Below, piece after piece: positions 9,710 to 19,234 of a stretch of 64,000 nucleotides of DNA (positions within the stretch are counted from its first letter, which is position 1; each line of letters starts with the position of its first letter). Source of the stretch: Pseudohongiella spirulinae (lineage in GTDB: Bacteria > Pseudomonadota > Gammaproteobacteria > Pseudomonadales > Pseudohongiellaceae). Both the position numbers and the translations under genes were made by a program. Location: assembly GCF_001444425.1 (NCBI RefSeq), contig NZ_CP013189.1, positions 2,914,001-2,978,000 on the forward strand, written 5' to 3'. The notes under the pieces were generated by a model. That model saw only the letters and a list, made by a program, of their open reading frames with translations, ran no database searches and had not been told where the DNA came from.

Positions 9710-10268
9710 CGCTCACCGGAGCAGCGCGCAGGCCAAACGTATACCCACGTTGAGCCTGGTAATGCTGCTGTAAAGATTCAATATGCCAATCCGAATCAGC
9801 CAGCGCCGACCGCAACTGCCGGGCAAAGACGTCAATGTCTGAGGCAAGACCACCCCTGCCGTCAATAAGCAACCCGGACTGACTGAATTTCAGATTTTCA
9901 ATAACAATTAACTGTCCGGGCACCTGTGCTGACTCCGCAGACATATTCAACAGACCGGCCAGCGTTCCCAGCATCATCTGCCCCTTGATGAGTTGCTCAG
10001 CCTGCACACGCCATGCACGCCAGAGCATATGCGAATCTGAAAACTCCCCCAACAGCAGTTGCAATCGGCTTTCTTCATCCTGTAAACACTGCAGCTCAGC
10101 ACTCGCCGCAAGCACCCCGGACCTGAGCATCATTACGCTCACACCAAGCAGAACTCCAACCAGAGAACACATCAACACATTGACCAAGACCAGGCGGATC
10201 AGTCTCTGCCGATGCCACTTTTCCCGCCAGGGCAGAAAGTTAATCAACATAAGATCGCTCAGATCCAT
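9699..10268 (-). CDS. PilN/HofN-like inner-membrane assembly protein
   Basis: Bitopic protein of the pilus alignment complex that in the family binds PilM through a short N-terminal cytoplasmic motif and pairs with PilO in the periplasm. The canonical motif INFLPWREKW (starting at residue 8) is present, followed by a transmembrane helix (LVLVNVLMCSLVGVLLGVSV) and a coiled periplasmic region. I chose the ATG at 10268 because AGGAAAGG lies five bases upstream; this gives about 189 residues and a 29-bp overlap with the pilM-like gene. Confidence 0.82.
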   Translation of the reverse strand: MDLSDLMLINFLPWREKWHRQRLIRLVLVNVLMCSLVGVLLGVSVMMLRSGVLAASAELQCLQDEESRLQLLLGEFSDSHMLWRAWRVQAEQLIKGQMMLGTLAGLLNMSAESAQVPGQLIVIENLKFSQSGLLIDGRGGLASDIDVFARQLRSALADSDWHIESLQQHYQAQRGYTFGLRAAPVSDDV

Positions 10269-11091
10269 TAATACCTTTCCTGATCGCGGCGCCCGCTGCG
10301 ACAGCATGACGTGGATCGGGGAAAAAAACTGTCTGCAAACCCAGACCTTGCAACAAGTTACCGAGCGCCGCCTTTGAGCCATAATCGCCTGAAACCGCGA
10401 TACTGGGCTCTGCCGGGAGAGTGGCAGTCACGCTGAGTACCTGTAATGCCCTTTTGACATCCAGCGGACTTACGACAGAGCCCGCAACAGGAAACTGCCG
10501 ACTGAAAACCAGAGACATAGAATCGAAAACATGCAGCGACACACTGTCTGACCGGCAATGAAGAAAAATATCCGGCAGCTCACTCCGGCATTGCCAGGCA
10601 AAGGCACGCTGCAGAGCAATAGCTTCACAGTCCACTACCGCTGGCGCCCAGGGCAATCCGGAAAAGTACTGAAACTGTCGCTCAATCTCTGCGCGCCTGG
10701 CAGCGAACACCAGGAGATCACAATGATCACTCGACTGTTGTAATCGCGTACGAACAAAATCAAGTGAAAAAAGCGCCGGAGACTCTGGCAAACAATCCAG
10801 AACGCCCGGAGCTGAGAGATAGGCCAGCACTTCACGGTCATCAAGTGCGCCAGGAACACTGACCTTCTGGGCATGGATATGGCCAGCCGACAATGTAACA
10901 ACAAGGCTCTGTCGTTTTCGCGGCAGTATCGGCAAGATCTCGCTCACACATTGCTTTATGGCAGTGCCAACCTCAAATTCAGCACCATCGATTTTTGCCA
11001 TTTCTGATGTCGCAAGACACTGCCAGCCTTGCTTTCGCTGAACCGCCGCCACAGCACGGACCGCAGAGTCACTGATTTCCAATCCCAACAT
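10240..11091 (-). CDS. PilM/HofM-like actin-fold pilus assembly protein
   Basis: Cytoplasmic actin-like ATPase-fold protein that anchors PilN. The N-terminus LGLEISDSAVRAVA is the typical first strand-turn, and VAAGAAIRKG near the end matches the family's C-terminal motif. The 283-residue length is shorter than PilM (about 350) and closer to HofM (259). The ATG at 11091 is preceded by a near-perfect GGAGGTGAT; a GTG at 11103 lies inside that ribosome site and is rejected. It is the first gene of the leftward operon, divergent from ponA as in Pseudomonas and E. coli. Confidence 0.83.
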   Translation of the reverse strand: MLGLEISDSAVRAVAAVQRKQGWQCLATSEMAKIDGAEFEVGTAIKQCVSEILPILPRKRQSLVVTLSAGHIHAQKVSVPGALDDREVLAYLSAPGVLDCLPESPALFSLDFVRTRLQQSSDHCDLLVFAARRAEIERQFQYFSGLPWAPAVVDCEAIALQRAFAWQCRSELPDIFLHCRSDSVSLHVFDSMSLVFSRQFPVAGSVVSPLDVKRALQVLSVTATLPAEPSIAVSGDYGSKAALGNLLQGLGLQTVFFPDPRHAVAAGAAIRKGINGSERSYVD

Positions 11092-11231
11092 AAATTTGAT
11101 CACCTCCCTGTATTCAATAATAGTTTTAGCTGCTTATTCCGCCTTTTGCCCAACTAAATGCCTGATATTTTGGGAAGGAAATCAAAACGCAGGCGGTATA
11201 TACTGTCGGATCGCAGGCAGGCACAGGTTTT

Positions 11232-13568
11232 ATGAAAAAAGTCGTCAAAATTCTGTTCTGGTTTGGCATTTTTTGCTTCAGTGGCGTTCTTATGGTGGCC
11301 TCTGCCGCCTATCTGTACCTGTCGCCTCAACTGCCGCCGGCCGAAACATACCGCAACGTACAGCTGGAGACGCCACTGCGAATCCTCACCGCCGACGGCA
11401 AACTGATTGAAGAAATCGGTGTCCGCCGCGATCCGTTGCGTTATCAAGACATCCCCCCGATGATGATCAACGCTGTCATCGCCAGCGAGGACTCCCGCTT
11501 TTATTCACATCCTGGTGTTGATTTTCGTGGCCTGGTGAGAGGTTTCTACGGCTTTGTGCGCGGCGTCAACCTGGGTGGTGGCAGCACCATTACCATGCAG
11601 CTGGCCAACAATATCTCGTTTGACAGCGATAATGTGTACGCGCGAAAACTCAAAGAAATACCCTTTGCGATACGATTGCAGCAGGAATTGAGCAAGGAAG
11701 AAATTCTTGAGCTCTACCTGAATCTGGTGTTTTTCGGGCAAGGCGCTGAAGGTATTGGTGCTGCCGCAGCAGTCTATTACGACAAAACCGTAGACCAGAT
11801 GACCATCGGCGAGATGGCAACCATGGTATCGGTGCTACCCTGCCCTTCGGTATGCAACCCGGTCACCAATCCCCAGCGCGCCAGAACCCGCCGCGATGTT
11901 GTTATCAACAAAATGCTGGCGCAGGGCATGATCAATCGTCAACAGCACGCCGAAGCACTGGCTGAACCTGTCGTCGCCCGACGCCATCTGCGCACCATCG
12001 AAGTCAGCGCCCCTTACGTGGCAGAAATGGTCCGTCAGCAATTATTTGACGAATATGGTGAAGACATCTACCGCCTGGGAATCGAGGTCACCACAACTAT
12101 TCAGAGCGATATGCAGGTGGCCGCCAATCAGGCTTTGCAGAATGGCCTGGAAAACTATTACGACCGCCGCCACGGTTATCGTGGACCGGAAGCACATATT
12201 CCGCCGATCGGCGAAGATCCCACAGAGCGCTGGTTAACTGAGTTAAATGTGGTGCCAACTCTGGGCAATCATCAACCGGCCTTTGTCACGCAGGTCAATG
12301 AGCGTTCAATTGATATTCTTCTGCGGGACGGTCAGACAGCAACGGTAGAGTGGACCGGTCTGGAATGGGCTCGCCCGTTTATCACACGCAACAACGCCTG
12401 GCCACCTCCCCAGCAAGCCAGTGACATCGTGGAAGTCGGAGATCGCATACGTGTGCGACGTGGCACAGGCGGCTGGCAACTGGGACAGATCCCGGAAATT
12501 CAGGGCGCTCTGGTTTCCGTTTCGCCCGATAATGGCGACATTCTGGCCTTGATAGGCGGCTACGATTTCCGTCATAGTCAGGTCAACCGTGCCCTGAGCA
12601 GCCGACCGCCGGGTTCCGGTTTCAAGGCCTTTCTGTACGGAGCCGCTCTGGAGGATGGTTATACCCCGGCTACGCTGATCAACGATGCACCGTTCGCCCG
12701 CGGCAATTATCGGCCACAGAACTATGAACGCAACTTCCTGGGACCCATCACCTTGCGGCACGCCATCAAGGACTCCCGTAACGTACCCGCCGTGCGACTG
12801 ATTGATCAGGTGGGCTGGGAGAAGGTGATCGACTTTGCCGGACGCTTCGGTTTTGACACCGGCAACTTCCCGCGCGGCGACCTGACACTGGCGCTGGGTA
12901 GTCAGGATGTGCAACCACTGGAAATGGCCATCGGCTATGCCATGATCGCCAATGGCGCCAGACCCATCAGCCCGTCCTTTATAAAACGCATCGAAACATT
13001 CAGTGGTGTGATTTATGAGGAAGAAGAATCTCCAGACTGTCCCGAATGCCCCGTTGAAACCGTCACGGATCCTCGGGTCACCTATATCCTGAGCACCCTG
13101 CTGCGCTCTGTTGTTGAAGAAGGCAGCGGTCGGCGCATCAACCGCGAAATGAATCGCCGGGATCTGATGGGCAAAACCGGGACCACCAACGGGCCGGCCG
13201 AACTCTGGTTTACCGGCTTTAACGGCGATGTGGCTACCAGTGTATTCGTCGGCCTGGATCAGCCAGAGCCGCTAGGCGAGTCGGAACAGGGTGCAACCGT
13301 TGCAGTACCCATCTGGATTGACTACATGAGCCAGGTTCTCAAGGATAAGCCGGAGCATGGCGTTGACCGGCCAGCAGGCCTGGTGGATCGCCTGATTGAT
13401 CGCGATACCGGAGGGATAGCCCGCCCCGGCCAGTCCAATACTATGTTCGAGGTGTTCATGGCAGAGAATGCTCCGTCACTGAGTAGCGGCATCAACGAAG
13501 AAACGGCTTGCGACGAATCACTGGAAGCGGACTGCGACGACGCCCTGTCAACCGAAATCCTCTTCTAG
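11232..13568 (+). CDS. ponA: Penicillin-binding protein 1A (bifunctional transglycosylase/transpeptidase)
   Basis: Class A PBP that polymerises and cross-links peptidoglycan. After an N-terminal membrane anchor (residues 7-31), the glycosyltransferase domain carries EDSRFYSHPGVDFRGL with the catalytic Glu, GGGSTITMQLANN, RKLKEI and ELYLNLVFFGQGAEGIGAAA. An OB-like insert follows. The transpeptidase domain has the SxxK motif as SGFK in RPPGSGFKAF, SRN as the SxN motif, and KTGTTN. The length of 778 is usual. It is divergent from the pilM operon, a conserved arrangement, and ends in a strong intrinsic terminator that overlaps its stop codon. Confidence 0.96.
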   Translation: MKKVVKILFWFGIFCFSGVLMVASAAYLYLSPQLPPAETYRNVQLETPLRILTADGKLIEEIGVRRDPLRYQDIPPMMINAVIASEDSRFYSHPGVDFRGLVRGFYGFVRGVNLGGGSTITMQLANNISFDSDNVYARKLKEIPFAIRLQQELSKEEILELYLNLVFFGQGAEGIGAAAAVYYDKTVDQMTIGEMATMVSVLPCPSVCNPVTNPQRARTRRDVVINKMLAQGMINRQQHAEALAEPVVARRHLRTIEVSAPYVAEMVRQQLFDEYGEDIYRLGIEVTTTIQSDMQVAANQALQNGLENYYDRRHGYRGPEAHIPPIGEDPTERWLTELNVVPTLGNHQPAFVTQVNERSIDILLRDGQTATVEWTGLEWARPFITRNNAWPPPQQASDIVEVGDRIRVRRGTGGWQLGQIPEIQGALVSVSPDNGDILALIGGYDFRHSQVNRALSSRPPGSGFKAFLYGAALEDGYTPATLINDAPFARGNYRPQNYERNFLGPITLRHAIKDSRNVPAVRLIDQVGWEKVIDFAGRFGFDTGNFPRGDLTLALGSQDVQPLEMAIGYAMIANGARPISPSFIKRIETFSGVIYEEEESPDCPECPVETVTDPRVTYILSTLLRSVVEEGSGRRINREMNRRDLMGKTGTTNGPAELWFTGFNGDVATSVFVGLDQPEPLGESEQGATVAVPIWIDYMSQVLKDKPEHGVDRPAGLVDRLIDRDTGGIARPGQSNTMFEVFMAENAPSLSSGINEETACDESLEADCDDALSTEILF

Positions 13569-13593
13569 GAAGTTCGACTGACAGGGTCTTTTT
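13543..13593 (+). terminator. Intrinsic terminator of ponA overlapping its stop codon
   Basis: CCCTGTCA (13543-13550) pairs perfectly with TGACAGGG (13579-13586). Inside, CGAA pairs with TTCG and TCC with GGA, leaving a 7-nt loop. The stem is followed at once by TCTTTTT (13587-13593). The last ponA codons and the TAG at 13566-13568 form the left arm and loop, so the terminator is built into the coding sequence. There is no U tract in the other direction. Confidence 0.8.
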
Positions 13594-13615
13594 AAGTCGA
13601 TAGACTGGTGAATAA

Positions 13616-13825
13616 TCAGACTTTGCGGTTACCAAAGCGCTTGTTGAATCGATCAACACGGCCGGCGCTGTCAAGAATCTTCTGCTTGCCGGTATAGAAA
13701 GGATGGCAGGCTGCGCAGACGTCAACCAGGAAATCCTTACCGATGGTAGAACGTGTTTCAATCACGTTGCCGCAACTGCAAGTGGCTTTAACTGCCTGGT
13801 AGTTCGGATGAATATCGGCCTTCAT
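13616..13825 (-). CDS. rpmE: 50S ribosomal protein L31, zinc-binding type
   Basis: 69 residues with the family start [10 protein letters not shown] and the zinc ligands Cys16, Cys18, Cys37 and Cys40 (CSC and CAAC). The Cys set marks the primary RpmE paralogue, not the zinc-free substitute (RpmE2/YkgM). The end [14 protein letters not shown] is typical. It is convergent with ponA and near priA, as in Pseudomonas. Confidence 0.97.
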   Translation of the reverse strand: MKADIHPNYQAVKATCSCGNVIETRSTIGKDFLVDVCAACHPFYTGKQKILDSAGRVDRFNKRFGNRKV

Positions 13826-13992
13826 GGTATTACCTCGTATTTACCGGCATCGCCACACAGCCGCATCTATCGTCAGCCGTGCACCATACCTGTATCAGTA
13901 GCTGTGCAACGTTAATAATGCACAACAGGACTATGGAAAAAGGGGCGCTATTGTAGCAGAGAATTTACACCGCGCAAGCCGGATAGCCACAA

Positions 13993-14358
13993 TCAGGCTC
14001 CAGAACTGATGCCCGAACGCATCTTGTCGTGGTTTTTGACTGTTTCACGCATGATCTGGGCCAGAATCTCTGCCACCAGGTCGGCATTCAGACCATGCAA
14101 TTCACACTGCCGCCGAATATCATCGAGTTTTTCAGCCTCTCGCTGAGGGTCAAACGACTGCAGTCCCACTCGCGCCTTGATGTTGCCAACCCGCCTGGTC
14201 AGAGCGAATCGATTGGCCAGCATCAGCACCAGTGACTGATCCAGCCTGTCAATCTGCTTGCGCAACTCCAGAAGCTCCGCCTGCCATTCTGCCGGAGTCC
14301 ACTCGACTGATTGTTGCTGTGCATCCGGCATGCCAGTCACTTCTGATCGCTCGCTCAT
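13993..14358 (-). CDS. AroQ-type chorismate mutase domain protein
   Basis: A 121-residue helical protein. The core LLELRKQIDRLDQSLVLML, followed by ANRFALTRRVGNIKARVG and FDPQREAEKLDDIRRQCE, matches the three-helix AroQ chorismate mutase domain, with the Arg and Lys residues that bind chorismate/prephenate in helix 1 and near IKA. The C-terminal helix AEILAQIMRETVKNH is also typical. It would convert chorismate to prephenate for Phe/Tyr synthesis, or serve salicylate-type lyase chemistry as PchB relatives do; I cannot separate these. ATG 14358 is preceded by GGGGAAAGC. It is divergent from priA and not in an aromatic amino acid operon. Confidence 0.85.
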   Translation of the reverse strand: MSERSEVTGMPDAQQQSVEWTPAEWQAELLELRKQIDRLDQSLVLMLANRFALTRRVGNIKARVGLQSFDPQREAEKLDDIRRQCELHGLNADLVAEILAQIMRETVKNHDKMRSGISSGA

Positions 14359-14486
14359 CGCTTTCCCCACCCTGCCGTCCAGTTACTGCCTTGACCAACG
14401 CTCTCAGTATAAAGCAAGCTGTGGTCCTCTAAAACCAGTTATAATCAACAGACCATTCTGTAAGACACCACTGTCCGGATCTCTGC

Positions 14487-16520
14487 GTGCCTGCTCACAG
14501 CTCATCCAAACCCACAATTGTCAGAGTTGCCGTGCCTTCGCCGCTGCGCCAGAGTTTCGACTATCTGTTGCCCGATGAGGGCATTCGTGTTGCACCCGGC
14601 GCACGGGTCAGAGTGCCTTTTGGCCGACGTGAACTGACTGGCGTAGTGGTTGCTGTTGATCATGACTCCACCGTCAGTCCTGAAAAGCTCAAACCCCTGC
14701 TGGCCCTACTGGATGAAGAACCACTGATTCCGCCTCATTTGCTGTCTCTTTGGCAGTGGGCAGCGCAGTATTATCAACACCCGATTGGCGAAGTCATGCA
14801 TACCCTGATGCCAGCCGGTTTGCGCAGCAAGGGCAATGCAACCGTTAAACGGCGAAAGAGTGACACCATTTTGCCGCCACTGACGCCCGACCAGCCACCG
14901 GAACTCAATCAGGAGCAGCGCTCCGCTGTGGCCGCCATTGATGCCAGCCAGGGAAAATTTACCTGCTTTCTGCTTGACGGGGTAACCGGAAGCGGCAAGA
15001 CAGAAGTCTACCTGCAGGCCATTGGCCGCACCCTGGAGCTGAAGCGCCAGGCCCTGGTGCTGGTGCCGGAGATCAGTCTGACACCCCAGACACTGGCCCG
15101 TTTCCGCCAGCGCTTTGATGTCCCGGTTGCGGTCATGCACTCTGGCCTGACACCACGCCAGCGCCTCAATGCCTGGCTGGAAGCCGCTCAGGGCAGCGCA
15201 GACATTATTATCGGCACCCGATCAGCCATATTCACACCGCTGGCAAGACCCGGCCTTATCATCATCGATGAGGAGCACGACAACTCCTTTAAACAGCAGG
15301 ATGGTTTCCGTTACTCCGCACGTGACCTGGGCGTGATGCGCGCACGACGCGAAAAACGGCCTATCATTCTGGGCTCGGCCACACCCTCACTGGAGAGCCT
15401 GCACAACGCCCGCAGCGGACGTTACACCCACCTGCACCTGACCATGCGCGCTGGCCAGGCGCAAATGCCTCGCTACATTCTGGTCGACACTAACAATCAA
15501 AGGCTGGCCGATGGTTTTTCAGACGCCTTGCTGGACGGCATCCGTGCTCATCTGCAGCGCGGCAATCAAGTTCTGATTTTCATCAACCGCCGCGGGTTTG
15601 CTCCCGTGTTGCAGTGTCAGGATTGTGGTTGGACGGCCGAATGCCGGCACTGCGATGCCCGCATGACACTGCATCGCTTTCCGCCGCATCTGCGCTGCCA
15701 TCACTGTGAGCGGCGCGATCCGGTTAACCAGCATTGCCCGGACTGCCAGGGCAAAAACCTGTATGCGGCAGGCGCTGGTACCGAGCGCTGCGAAGCGGCG
15801 CTGCAACAAATTTTCAAGGAGACACCGGTGATCCGGGTTGACCGCGATGCGACTCGCCGCAAAGACGAGCTGGACAATCTGCTGACACGAATCAACCAGG
15901 GAGACCCCTGTATTCTGGTCGGCACCCAGATGTTGGCCAAAGGGCATCACTTTCCCGGCGTAACGCTGGTCGGCGTGCTCGATGCGGACAGCGGCCTGTT
16001 CAGCGCCGACTTTCGAGGCCAGGAGTTTATGGCGCAACTGCTGATACAGGTAGCCGGCCGTGCCGGGCGAGCAGAACAGGCCGGGGAGGTAATGATCCAG
16101 ACTCGTCACAGCACTCACCAGAACCTGCAGACACTGGTGACACAGGGTTACCATGCGCTGGCTGAGCAGTTGCTGACAGAACGTCAATCCGTCGGCATGC
16201 CGCCCTTTGGCCATCTGGCGATGATCCGGGCCGAAGCCATCGACGCGCTGGCACCCGCCAGATTCCTGGATCAGATCTGCCAAAGCGCCCGGCAACTGAT
16301 CACCAGCAACGGCCTGCAAAACACCATCGAAGTGAACGGCCCTTTCCCCGCACCGATGGAGCGCCGGGCCAATCGTTTCCGTCAACAACTGCTGCTGCGC
16401 AGCAACTCGCGCAGCGCCCTGCAGCACCTGCTGGGCGAATTGTGCATCAGCCTGGACGGCCAAAACAGCGGGCGCAAAGTGCGCTGGTCGATAGACGTCG
16501 ACCCGCAAGATATGATCTGA
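14487..16520 (+). CDS. priA: Primosomal protein N' (replication restart helicase) PriA
   Basis: 3'-5' helicase that reloads the replisome at stalled forks. The 677-residue protein begins with a 3'-DNA-binding domain (VAVPSPLRQSFDYLLP) and has Walker A GVTGSGKTEVYLQ, LVPEISLTPQT, the DEAH-type box IIDEEHDNSFKQQ, GSATPSLES and VAGRAGRA. Between the helicase lobes is the eight-Cys zinc region (from CQDCGW through CRHC, CHHC to CPDC). The start is GTG at 14487. It is not followed by argS, which sits there in Pseudomonas. Confidence 0.97.
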   Translation: MPAHSSSKPTIVRVAVPSPLRQSFDYLLPDEGIRVAPGARVRVPFGRRELTGVVVAVDHDSTVSPEKLKPLLALLDEEPLIPPHLLSLWQWAAQYYQHPIGEVMHTLMPAGLRSKGNATVKRRKSDTILPPLTPDQPPELNQEQRSAVAAIDASQGKFTCFLLDGVTGSGKTEVYLQAIGRTLELKRQALVLVPEISLTPQTLARFRQRFDVPVAVMHSGLTPRQRLNAWLEAAQGSADIIIGTRSAIFTPLARPGLIIIDEEHDNSFKQQDGFRYSARDLGVMRARREKRPIILGSATPSLESLHNARSGRYTHLHLTMRAGQAQMPRYILVDTNNQRLADGFSDALLDGIRAHLQRGNQVLIFINRRGFAPVLQCQDCGWTAECRHCDARMTLHRFPPHLRCHHCERRDPVNQHCPDCQGKNLYAAGAGTERCEAALQQIFKETPVIRVDRDATRRKDELDNLLTRINQGDPCILVGTQMLAKGHHFPGVTLVGVLDADSGLFSADFRGQEFMAQLLIQVAGRAGRAEQAGEVMIQTRHSTHQNLQTLVTQGYHALAEQLLTERQSVGMPPFGHLAMIRAEAIDALAPARFLDQICQSARQLITSNGLQNTIEVNGPFPAPMERRANRFRQQLLLRSNSRSALQHLLGELCISLDGQNSGRKVRWSIDVDPQDMI

Positions 16521-16570
16521 TCGAATGAGATCAAATGGCAAATTGACCCGGGCGATCACTCAACAGGATA

Positions 16571-17284
16571 ATGGACAGTATGGAACACGATTTTGCAAAA
16601 CGCCGCGCACGCACACCGTTAGCTGAACCCAGCCCGCCACCGCGCGCCTCTGGCCTGGCTCTTTTGCTGACTGGCATTGCCACCGGCGTTGTGATCGGGC
16701 TGTTTATTGGCCTGCTGATTTACATGAGCGGCCTGCTGCCAGCGCCGCCAATACAGACCAGCAGCGCCGAGACGCGCGAGTCGCAATTTCTCAGTGATGA
16801 GCAGACTCTGACTGAAGAGCTGGAACGGGAAGCCGCCCGCCTTCAGCTGGAGTTTTATCAGGAGCTGCCCAATTACGAAGTGGTTGTTGATGTGACGCCA
16901 GTGGCCGCGCCGGAGCCGCGTGTCAGCTCGCCGCCTGCCGAAACAGAAGAAACCGTCGCACAGCAAAGCAATAACACCGCAACCACCATCTCAGCGCCCG
17001 GTGCAGCAGAGACACAAGCGGCACCGACACCTGCCAGCCTGTCGACAGGCAATTTCTTATTGCAGGCCGGCGCCTTCCAGCAGCAATCGGCGGCCAGCGG
17101 ACAATTGAACCGTTTGCTGGCACTGGGTCTGGATGCTCGCATCCGTCAGGAAAATCTGCCAGGCCGAACCCTGTATCTGGTCCAGGCCGGTCCCTATGAC
17201 ACACGAGAACAGATGCTGCGTGCCGAAAACACACTGCGCAGCAATAACATCGACACGATGCGGATTACACTAAACCGGCCTTGA
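16571..17284 (+). CDS. ftsN: FtsN-like cell division protein with SPOR domain
   Basis: Bitopic inner-membrane protein of 237 residues: cytoplasmic basic N-terminus (FAKRRARTP), a transmembrane helix near residues 28-52 ([20 protein letters not shown]), an acidic/Pro-rich periplasmic linker, and a C-terminal SPOR domain from about residue 158 ([15 protein letters not shown]...[16 protein letters not shown]) that in the family binds denuded peptidoglycan at the septum. The linker segment [21 protein letters not shown] resembles the essential helical part of FtsN. Position between priA and hslVU is the conserved FtsN locus. Two ATGs (16571, 16580) are possible starts. Confidence 0.88.
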   Translation: MDSMEHDFAKRRARTPLAEPSPPPRASGLALLLTGIATGVVIGLFIGLLIYMSGLLPAPPIQTSSAETRESQFLSDEQTLTEELEREAARLQLEFYQELPNYEVVVDVTPVAAPEPRVSSPPAETEETVAQQSNNTATTISAPGAAETQAAPTPASLSTGNFLLQAGAFQQQSAASGQLNRLLALGLDARIRQENLPGRTLYLVQAGPYDTREQMLRAENTLRSNNIDTMRITLNRP

Positions 17285-17349
17285 AACCCCGGCGCCCGGA
17301 CCCCATAACAGTCTTTCACATCAATCCGCCGATGACAGGAGAAGCGGTT

Positions 17350-17889
17350 TTGGAGCAATTCCGAGGAACAACCATATTATCAGTACGTCGCGGCAACAAA
17401 GTGGTTGTCGGTGGTGACGGCCAGGTCTCGCAGGGCAATACCGTGCTCAAGGGCAATGCCCGGAAAGTGCGACGTCTCTACAAAGATCAGGTAATCGCCG
17501 GTTTCGCCGGCGGCACAGCGGATGCCTTTACCCTTTTCGAACGTTTCGAAGAGCAACTGGAAAAACATCAGGGCAAACTGGTGAGGGCGGCTGTCGCGCT
17601 GGCCAAGCTCTGGCGCACCGAACGCTCGCTGCGCCGACTGGAAGCTCTGCTGGTGGTGGCCGATAAAGATGCGTCACTGATCATTACCGGCAACGGCGAC
17701 GTGATTGAGCCTGAAGATGGTCTTATGGCCATTGGCTCAGGTGGTTCCTTTGCACTGTCTGCCGCCCGTGCCCTGTATTTCAACACCGATATGCCAGCCC
17801 GCGACATCGTCGACAAAAGCCTGGGTATCGCCGCGGATATCTGCGTGTACACCAACCATCAACACGTCATTGAAGAACTCGAGTATTAA
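17350..17889 (+). CDS. hslV: ATP-dependent protease peptidase subunit HslV
   Basis: Threonine peptidase of the HslVU (ClpYQ) complex. The mature N-terminus should be the second Thr in [10 protein letters not shown], the catalytic nucleophile. [33 protein letters not shown] and [15 protein letters not shown] are family signatures. I chose TTG at 17350 because AGGAG lies eight bases upstream and it gives MEQFRGT before the nucleophile, a short propeptide like that of betaproteobacterial HslV. Upstream in-frame starts at 17281 and 17332 give an unconserved extension. It is 4 bp from hslU. Confidence 0.93.
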   Translation: MEQFRGTTILSVRRGNKVVVGGDGQVSQGNTVLKGNARKVRRLYKDQVIAGFAGGTADAFTLFERFEEQLEKHQGKLVRAAVALAKLWRTERSLRRLEALLVVADKDASLIITGNGDVIEPEDGLMAIGSGGSFALSAARALYFNTDMPARDIVDKSLGIAADICVYTNHQHVIEELEY

Positions 17890-17893
17890 TCGC

Positions 17894-19234
17894 ATGACAA
17901 CCATGACCCCGCGAGAAATCGCCTCCGAGCTGGACCGCCACATAGTCGGCCAGCAAAAAGCCAAGCGCGCTGTTGCCATCGCCCTGCGGAATCGCTGGCG
18001 ACGCATGCAACTGGGCGCTGATATCCGTCAGGAAATCACCCCCAAGAATATTCTGATGATTGGCCCGACCGGTGTGGGCAAAACTGAGATTGCCCGCCGC
18101 CTGGCCAAGCTGGCCAATGCCCCCTTTATCAAGGTTGAAGCTACCAAGTTTACTGAGGTGGGCTATGTAGGCCGCGATGTGGAATCGATCATTCGTGACC
18201 TGGTCGACATTGCCGTCAAAATGCTGCGGGAAGAACAGATAAAAAAGGTACAGCACCGAGCCGAAGACGCAGCCGAAGAGCGCATACTGGATGCCCTGCT
18301 GCCGCCGGCCCGCAGTGTCGCCGGCAACGACAGCACTCCGCCGGACAACTCCGCCACTCGCCAGATGTTCCGCAAAAAATTGCGTGAAGGTCAGTTGGAC
18401 GACAAAGAAATCGAGATCAGCGTCAGCGACAATATTGCCGGTGTTGAAATCATGGCGCCGCCCGGCCTGGAAGAAATGACGAGCCAGCTCAAAAACATGT
18501 TCTCGTCCATGAACACCGGACGCAAAAAAAATCGACGCCTGCCCATCAAAGCCGCTTTCCGAATGCTGAAGGACGAGGAAGCAGCCAAGCTGATCAATGA
18601 AGAGGAAATCAAAAATCAGGCCATTGAGGTTACTGAGCAGACCGGCATTGTGTTTATTGATGAAATCGACAAGGTCACCGAGCGTAGCGATACGGGCAAC
18701 AGCGGCGTATCCCGCGAAGGCGTTCAGCGCGATCTGCTGCCACTGATTGAAGGCTCTACGGTCACCACCAAGTACGGCAGCGTGAATACAGACCATATCC
18801 TGTTTATCGCATCAGGTGCCTTTCACTTGTCCAAACCATCCGACCTGATACCCGAGCTGCAAGGCAGGCTGCCGATTCGTGTGGAGCTGGATGCGTTGAA
18901 CGCCGAAGATTTCAAACGCATTCTGACTGAGCCTAACGCCTCACTGACCGAGCAGTATCGCGCGTTGCTGGCAACAGAAAACCTCAAGATTCGTTTCACG
19001 GAAGACGGCATTACGCGCCTCGCTGAAACCGCCTGGGAAGTCAACGAGCGCACCGAGAACATCGGTGCCCGCCGATTGCACACCGTCATGGAGCGACTGC
19101 TGGAAGAAGTCTCATTTACAGCGGCTGATCTTGGTGCCGGCGACAACACCGAGCTGCTCATTGATGCCGACTATGTTGAGAAACAACTGGGCGACCTGGC
19201 ACGTAATGAAGACCTGAGCCGCTTCATTCTGTAA
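17894..19234 (+). CDS. hslU: HslU (ClpY) AAA+ unfoldase of HslVU protease
   Basis: Unfolds substrates and feeds them to HslV. The 446-residue protein starts with [32 protein letters not shown] (residues 4 on), has Walker A GPTGVGKT, the GYVGRDVES pore region, an intermediate I-domain, Walker [10 protein letters not shown], sensor [12 protein letters not shown] and the C-terminal end EDLSRFIL that inserts into HslV. The ATG at 17894 follows the hslV stop after four bases. The longer in-frame extension into hslV is rejected because it is antisense-like noise without family similarity. Confidence 0.97.
   Translation: MTTMTPREIASELDRHIVGQQKAKRAVAIALRNRWRRMQLGADIRQEITPKNILMIGPTGVGKTEIARRLAKLANAPFIKVEATKFTEVGYVGRDVESIIRDLVDIAVKMLREEQIKKVQHRAEDAAEERILDALLPPARSVAGNDSTPPDNSATRQMFRKKLREGQLDDKEIEISVSDNIAGVEIMAPPGLEEMTSQLKNMFSSMNTGRKKNRRLPIKAAFRMLKDEEAAKLINEEEIKNQAIEVTEQTGIVFIDEIDKVTERSDTGNSGVSREGVQRDLLPLIEGSTVTTKYGSVNTDHILFIASGAFHLSKPSDLIPELQGRLPIRVELDALNAEDFKRILTEPNASLTEQYRALLATENLKIRFTEDGITRLAETAWEVNERTENIGARRLHTVMERLLEEVSFTAADLGAGDNTELLIDADYVEKQLGDLARNEDLSRFIL

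Noticed and set aside
13903-13924. TGTGCA-10 bp-TGCACA inverted repeat upstream of rpmE, considered as a Zur or Crp site
   Set aside because: Arms are only 6 bp and do not match the Zur palindrome or the Crp TGTGA-N6-TCACA spacing.
15519-16559. 346-codon open frame antisense to priA
   Set aside because: priA is certain on the other strand. The antisense product shows no family motif and begins past the priA stop without a ribosome site.
17867-18796. 309-codon open frame antisense to hslU
   Set aside because: hslU is certain. The antisense product is a codon-bias shadow, His/Phe-rich without domains.
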